In this document: one piece after another, positions 6,443 through 8,586 of the stretch
Layout: every line of letters begins with the position of its first letter
Position numbering within the stretch: position 1 is the stretch's first letter
NCBI GenBank assembly: GCA_003242675.1
Contig: QGVE01000118.1
Location: 1 to 8,586 of the forward strand
Length of the DNA: 8,586 bases
Source of the DNA: Bacillota bacterium
GTDB lineage: Bacteria; Bacillota_E; Symbiobacteriia; Symbiobacteriales; Symbiobacteriaceae
Direction of reading: 5' to 3'
Position numbers and translations under genes: made by a program
The notes under the pieces: model-generated
Told to the model about the DNA's origin: nothing
Database searches by the model: none
What the model saw: the letters and a program-made list of their open reading frames with translations, nothing else

Positions 6443-7171
6443 GTGGAACGGGATCCGCAGAAGATCAGTGCGGTCCTTGCCGATCCGACCCGGTACAACA
6501 TCTATCAGTATGTGCTGGTGGCGCCCGAGCCGGTGTCCGCGGCCGAGGTGGCCCGGCGGTTCGACCTCCATCCCAACGTCGCGCGCATGCACCTGAACCG
6601 GCTGTCCGAGGTGGGGCTCCTCCGGCAGCGGACGGTGAAGACCGGCAAGGGCGGGCGGCCCAGCTACGTGTACGAACCGTCCGGCAGCGCCGTGTCCCTG
6701 ACCACCGTGCCGCCGCGGGATTTCCAGCTGCTGGCCGACCTGCTGGTGCAGTCGCTGGCCCTCCTGGGCGAGGGCGGCAAGGAGGCCGTCGAGCAGATCG
6801 GCCACTCCTTCGGGCGCCGGCTCGGGCAGGAGACGCTGGCCAGGCTGGCGCCGGCCCTGAATGCGCTGGGCGGGGCGTCGGACCCGCAGGCGCTCTTGGA
6901 GGCCTGCGCTCTGGCGCTGAACCGGCTGGGCGTCTCGGCCCGGGTGATCAAGGGGCCCGGCGACCGGCCCAGCCTGGTGCTGAAGTCGTGCGGATTCCAG
7001 GAGGTGGCCACGGCCCATCCCGAGCAGATCTGCCACCTCTGCAAGGCGATGGTCGAGGGCGTGGCCCAGACCTGTGCGGAGGTCCCGCCCGCCGTCACCC
7101 AGGCGGGAACCGTACCCCGGGGAGACCTGGAGTGCGTCTATGAAGTAGACGGCCTGATCCGCCTGGAGTAG
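6443..7171 (+). CDS. sufR: SufR-like winged-helix regulator with C-terminal Fe-S-type cysteines
   Basis: A 242-residue regulator of the ArsR-like group that includes SufR. Residues 1-75 form a winged helix: ADPTRYNIYQYVL, then the helix-turn-helix VSAAEVARRFDLHPNVARMHLNRLSEVGLL (31-60), then a basic wing VKTGKGGRPSYVY. The middle is helical. The C-terminal part holds C183, C197, C200 and C211; C183, C197 and C211 are spaced C-x13-C-x13-C, close to the cysteine spacing recalled for cyanobacterial SufR, which binds a [4Fe-4S] cluster and represses suf. Divergent position next to sufC and two shared palindromes support suf control and autoregulation. I prefer GTG 6443, preceded by GGGGGAG (6427-6433) at 9 nt; ATG 6425 would add six residues but lacks a ribosome site. 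Cluster binding and the sufR name are inference. Confidence 0.82.
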   Translation: MERDPQKISAVLADPTRYNIYQYVLVAPEPVSAAEVARRFDLHPNVARMHLNRLSEVGLLRQRTVKTGKGGRPSYVYEPSGSAVSLTTVPPRDFQLLADLLVQSLALLGEGGKEAVEQIGHSFGRRLGQETLARLAPALNALGGASDPQALLEACALALNRLGVSARVIKGPGDRPSLVLKSCGFQEVATAHPEQICHLCKAMVEGVAQTCAEVPPAVTQAGTVPRGDLECVYEVDGLIRLE

Positions 7172-7184
7172 CGCGAGGGCCGAA

Positions 7185-7220
7185 CGCCCGCAGGCCGGCG
7201 TGGGGAGCTGCCTGCGGGCG
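7185..7220 (+). terminator. GC-rich hairpin after the regulator gene
   Basis: CGCCCGCAGGC (7185-7195) and GCCTGCGGGCG (7210-7220) form an 11-bp perfect stem with a 14-nt loop, 13 nt past the regulator stop. There is no T-tract, so it may be a non-canonical terminator, a 3'-end stabiliser or a partial attenuator before the downstream exported-protein genes. Confidence 0.5.
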
Positions 7221-7247
7221 ACTGCGCGCACAGGGGGGACATTTCGG

Positions 7248-7808
7248 GTGAACAGGCGTTGGGACGGGCGCTGGATGCCGGCCGCGCTGGGGGCGGTGCT
7301 GGCCCTGGCCCTCTGGGCCGTGCCCGCCCGGCCGGCCCTGGGGCACGCCATGGACCTGTTCGGCTACGTGTCGGTGGACGAGCAGGGCACCGTGGTCGCC
7401 CGGCTGGTGGACGTGTACGGCGGGCTGGTGGAGGGCCAGCGGGTAGAGCTGTACGCCAGGCCGCAGGGCGGCCGCGCCGGCGCACCGGTGGTGATGGAGG
7501 AGATTGCGCCGGGCACCTACCGCGGGCGGGCGGAGCCGCCGCGGCCCGGCCCGTACGAGGTCGTGATCGACCTGGCCCTCGGGGGCGACCTGCACCGGAT
7601 CACGGTGCCGGTCGAGCCCGGCGTGGCCGTGCCGGAGCAGTACCTGACCATGGAACAGGTCGAGCCGCTGCTGAGCTGGACCCGGGTGCTGTTCCTCGCG
7701 GCGGCCGTGGTTCTGGCGGGCGGGACGGTGGTCGCGTGGCGCCGCCGGCCCGCCGGTCCGGAACCGGCGTCCGGGACGGAGACGGCGGGAGGTGGGGTGA
7801 CGGAGTGA
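7248..7808 (+). CDS. Exported membrane-anchored protein of unknown function
   Basis: A 186-residue protein with a basic N-terminus (MNRRWDGRW), a hydrophobic signal core (about 11-25) and a probable cleavage near ALGHA (30-34), so the mature protein may begin at or just after H33. The extracytoplasmic part (about 35-140) looks like one small beta-rich domain (VVARLVDVYGGLVEGQRVELYARPQ; APGTYRGRAEPPRPGPYEVVIDL), with the fold style of FixH/YtkA or CopC-like domains. A membrane helix (about 147-163) followed by RRR gives an outside domain with a short cytoplasmic tail. The GTG start at 7248 has AGGGGGGA 8 nt upstream. Its end overlaps the next gene, so the two are probably co-translated. I do not recognise the family; a metal or respiratory link is speculation from the fold style. 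Confidence 0.78.
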   Translation: MNRRWDGRWMPAALGAVLALALWAVPARPALGHAMDLFGYVSVDEQGTVVARLVDVYGGLVEGQRVELYARPQGGRAGAPVVMEEIAPGTYRGRAEPPRPGPYEVVIDLALGGDLHRITVPVEPGVAVPEQYLTMEQVEPLLSWTRVLFLAAAVVLAGGTVVAWRRRPAGPEPASGTETAGGGVTE

Positions 7809-8149
7809 GGCGGTGGGGGCTGGCCGCCCTGCTGGCGGCCGCGATGCTGGCAGCCCTGCCCCTGGCGGGGTGCGGCGGAAGGGAGACGGCCGAGCCAACG
7901 CTGTCGGTGACGGCCTCCCAGGAGGACGGGGCGCTGGTGGTCCGCGTCAAGACGGAGAACTGGCAGCCGGGAAAGGATGGCCACGTGCACATCTACCTGA
8001 ACGACGGCCCCGAGGCGATGGTGTACGGCTACACCTACCGCGTGCCGGACATCGAGCCCGGCCTGTACAAGATCCACGTGGAGCTGGCCGATCACCGGCA
8101 CGAGCCCATCGGCGTCTCCCAGACGATCTACTTCGAAGTCCAGCCGTGA
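7805..8149 (+). CDS. Small His-containing lipoprotein of unknown function
   Basis: A 114-residue predicted lipoprotein: MRRWG, a hydrophobic stretch, and the lipobox LPLAGC with lipidated C23, giving a mature protein anchored on the outer face of the membrane. The domain after it is one small beta-sandwich-like unit with an H60-x-H62 pair (GHVHIYLNDGP), AMVYGYTYRVPDIEPGLYKIHVEL, and H97-R-H99 near the end. The phrase order (HVHIYLNDGP, then EPGLYKIHVELADHRHEP) resembles small periplasmic domains of the DUF4399/YtkA type by general impression only. The GTG start overlaps the upstream TGA as GTGA (7805-7808), with GGAGGT about 11 nt upstream. Histidine pairs on both sides of the domain could bind a metal, but no function is established. 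The gene ends just before a large hairpin. Confidence 0.8.
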   Translation: MRRWGLAALLAAAMLAALPLAGCGGRETAEPTLSVTASQEDGALVVRVKTENWQPGKDGHVHIYLNDGPEAMVYGYTYRVPDIEPGLYKIHVELADHRHEPIGVSQTIYFEVQP

Positions 8150-8150
8150 T

Positions 8151-8193
8151 GGACAGGCCCGCATCCGCCCGGAAGGCGGCTGCGGGCCTGTCC
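8151..8193 (+). terminator. Large hairpin ending the exported-protein operon
   Basis: GGACAGGCCCGCA (8151-8163) pairs perfectly over 13 bp with TGCGGGCCTGTCC (8181-8193). Past one T/C mismatch, CCGCC and GGCGG add five more pairs around the loop CGGAA. It starts 1 nt after the lipoprotein stop. The sequence that follows (CTTGCGCG) has no T-tract, so it would terminate without a classic U-run. The remaining gap to 8310 shows no clear promoter. Confidence 0.7.
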
Positions 8194-8310
8194 CTTGCGC
8201 GTACGGCCAGGTGCGACGGGCTTCCAGTTCTATTGGTCCTACAGGTGAACACGTGGGCGGCGCAGAACGTCAAGAAGAGAGCAAACGCAGGCGGGAAGGG
8301 GGGCGGCCAG

Positions 8311-8586
8311 GTGCGGCGCGTCAGCGGGATCGGCAGGTCCGGGGGTGCTGGGTGGTCCGGGGGTGCGGGCTGGTTCCGCAGGGCCGTCAGGCGCCTCACC
8401 GCGCTGCTGGCGATCGGCGGGCTGCTGGTGCTGGCGGTCAACGCCCTGGTGTACTTCCCCGGGCGGCGGCTCATCACGACCGATGAGGCCGCCCGGCCGG
8501 CGCAGGCGGCGCTGCGGCTGGGGGCCGGGGTGTACGCCGACGGCCGCCCCCCCCCGATGCTGCGGGACCGGCTGGGGACGGCCCTC
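8311..8586 (+). CDS. SanA/YdcF-family envelope protein, N-terminal part (cut by window edge)
   Basis: Ninety-two residues are visible and the frame is still open at the right edge. A basic, Gly/Trp-rich N-terminus is followed by one hydrophobic segment (LTALLAIGGLLVLAVNALVYF, about 29-49), a signal anchor placing the rest outside. The downstream text ITTDEAARPAQAALRLGAGVYADGRPPPMLRDRL matches the start of the DUF218 domain of SanA/YdcF proteins (LGAGV, DGRPxPMLRDRL), a family linked in E. coli to envelope barrier function and vancomycin tolerance; its biochemical activity is unsettled. The GTG start at 8311 has AAGGGGGG (8296-8303) 7 nt upstream. Residues 10-21 contain two copies of SGGAGW encoded by an 18-bp tandem repeat. 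A run of nine C lies at 8547-8555 without breaking the motif. Confidence 0.85.
   Translation, partial: MRRVSGIGRSGGAGWSGGAGWFRRAVRRLTALLAIGGLLVLAVNALVYFPGRRLITTDEAARPAQAALRLGAGVYADGRPPPMLRDRLGTAL
8338..8373 (+). repeat. 18-bp tandem duplication within the SanA-like gene
   Basis: Two adjacent 18-bp units, 8338-8355 and 8356-8373, each encode SGGAGW and differ only at two synonymous third positions (GCT/GCG and GGG/GGC). The repeat lies in the cytoplasmic N-terminal tail before the membrane anchor. Confidence 0.8.

Noticed and set aside
2943..6596. A very long open frame on the plus strand (over 1,200 codons) opposite sufS, sufD and sufC
   Set aside because: It is antisense to four clear genes with intact motifs, its translation is low-complexity and rich in H, V, D and L, and it has no ribosome site. 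It reflects GC-biased codon use.
1..8586. tRNA or rRNA genes, CRISPR arrays, insertion sequences, phage genes or attachment sites
   Set aside because: Nothing seen supports any of them: no spaced repeats, transposase motifs or cloverleaf signatures. Gene density and composition look uniform and chromosomal.

Overview
The window is a compact, GC-rich bacterial chromosome segment centred on a complete SUF iron-sulfur cluster assembly operon. The minus-strand order sufC-sufD-sufS-sufU-sufB (6083 down to 1062) is the Bacillus-type order and uses the zinc-dependent sulfur acceptor SufU. High GC, Bacillus-type order and many GTG starts suggest a high-GC Firmicute, with Symbiobacterium-like bacteria the best guess. 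That assignment is inference from recall, not from a search.

Layout. Positions 1-203 (minus) hold the N-terminal part of an ECF sigma factor, cut by the window edge. Positions 204-419 are intergenic and carry a strong intrinsic terminator and another hairpin closing the suf operon. Positions 420-6083 (minus) are the tightly packed suf operon, extended at its 3' end by a Rieske ferredoxin gene and a SufT-type (DUF59/MIP18) gene. Positions 6084-6442 are the divergent control region: a near-consensus suf promoter, a probable opposing promoter, a perfect 11+11 bp inverted repeat and a second degenerate copy of it. Positions 6443-7171 (plus) encode a winged-helix regulator with a C-terminal cysteine array, best read as a SufR-like Fe-S sensor. 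Positions 7248-8149 (plus) encode two small overlapping exported proteins of unknown function: a membrane-anchored protein and a His-containing lipoprotein. A large hairpin follows, and then the start of a SanA/YdcF-family envelope protein (8311 to the right edge).

How the genes work together. SufS takes sulfur from cysteine and passes it to SufU, which delivers it to the SufB-SufC-SufD scaffold, where SufC supplies ATPase activity. SufT probably helps pass clusters to targets, and the Rieske protein is a likely electron carrier or client. The divergent regulator probably senses cluster status and represses both itself and the operon through the two ACACT-N8-AGTG(T/C) sites. The operon is canonical. 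The least-described parts are the pairing of a Bacillus-order suf operon with a divergent SufR-like regulator and its operators, and the exported gene pair next to it.
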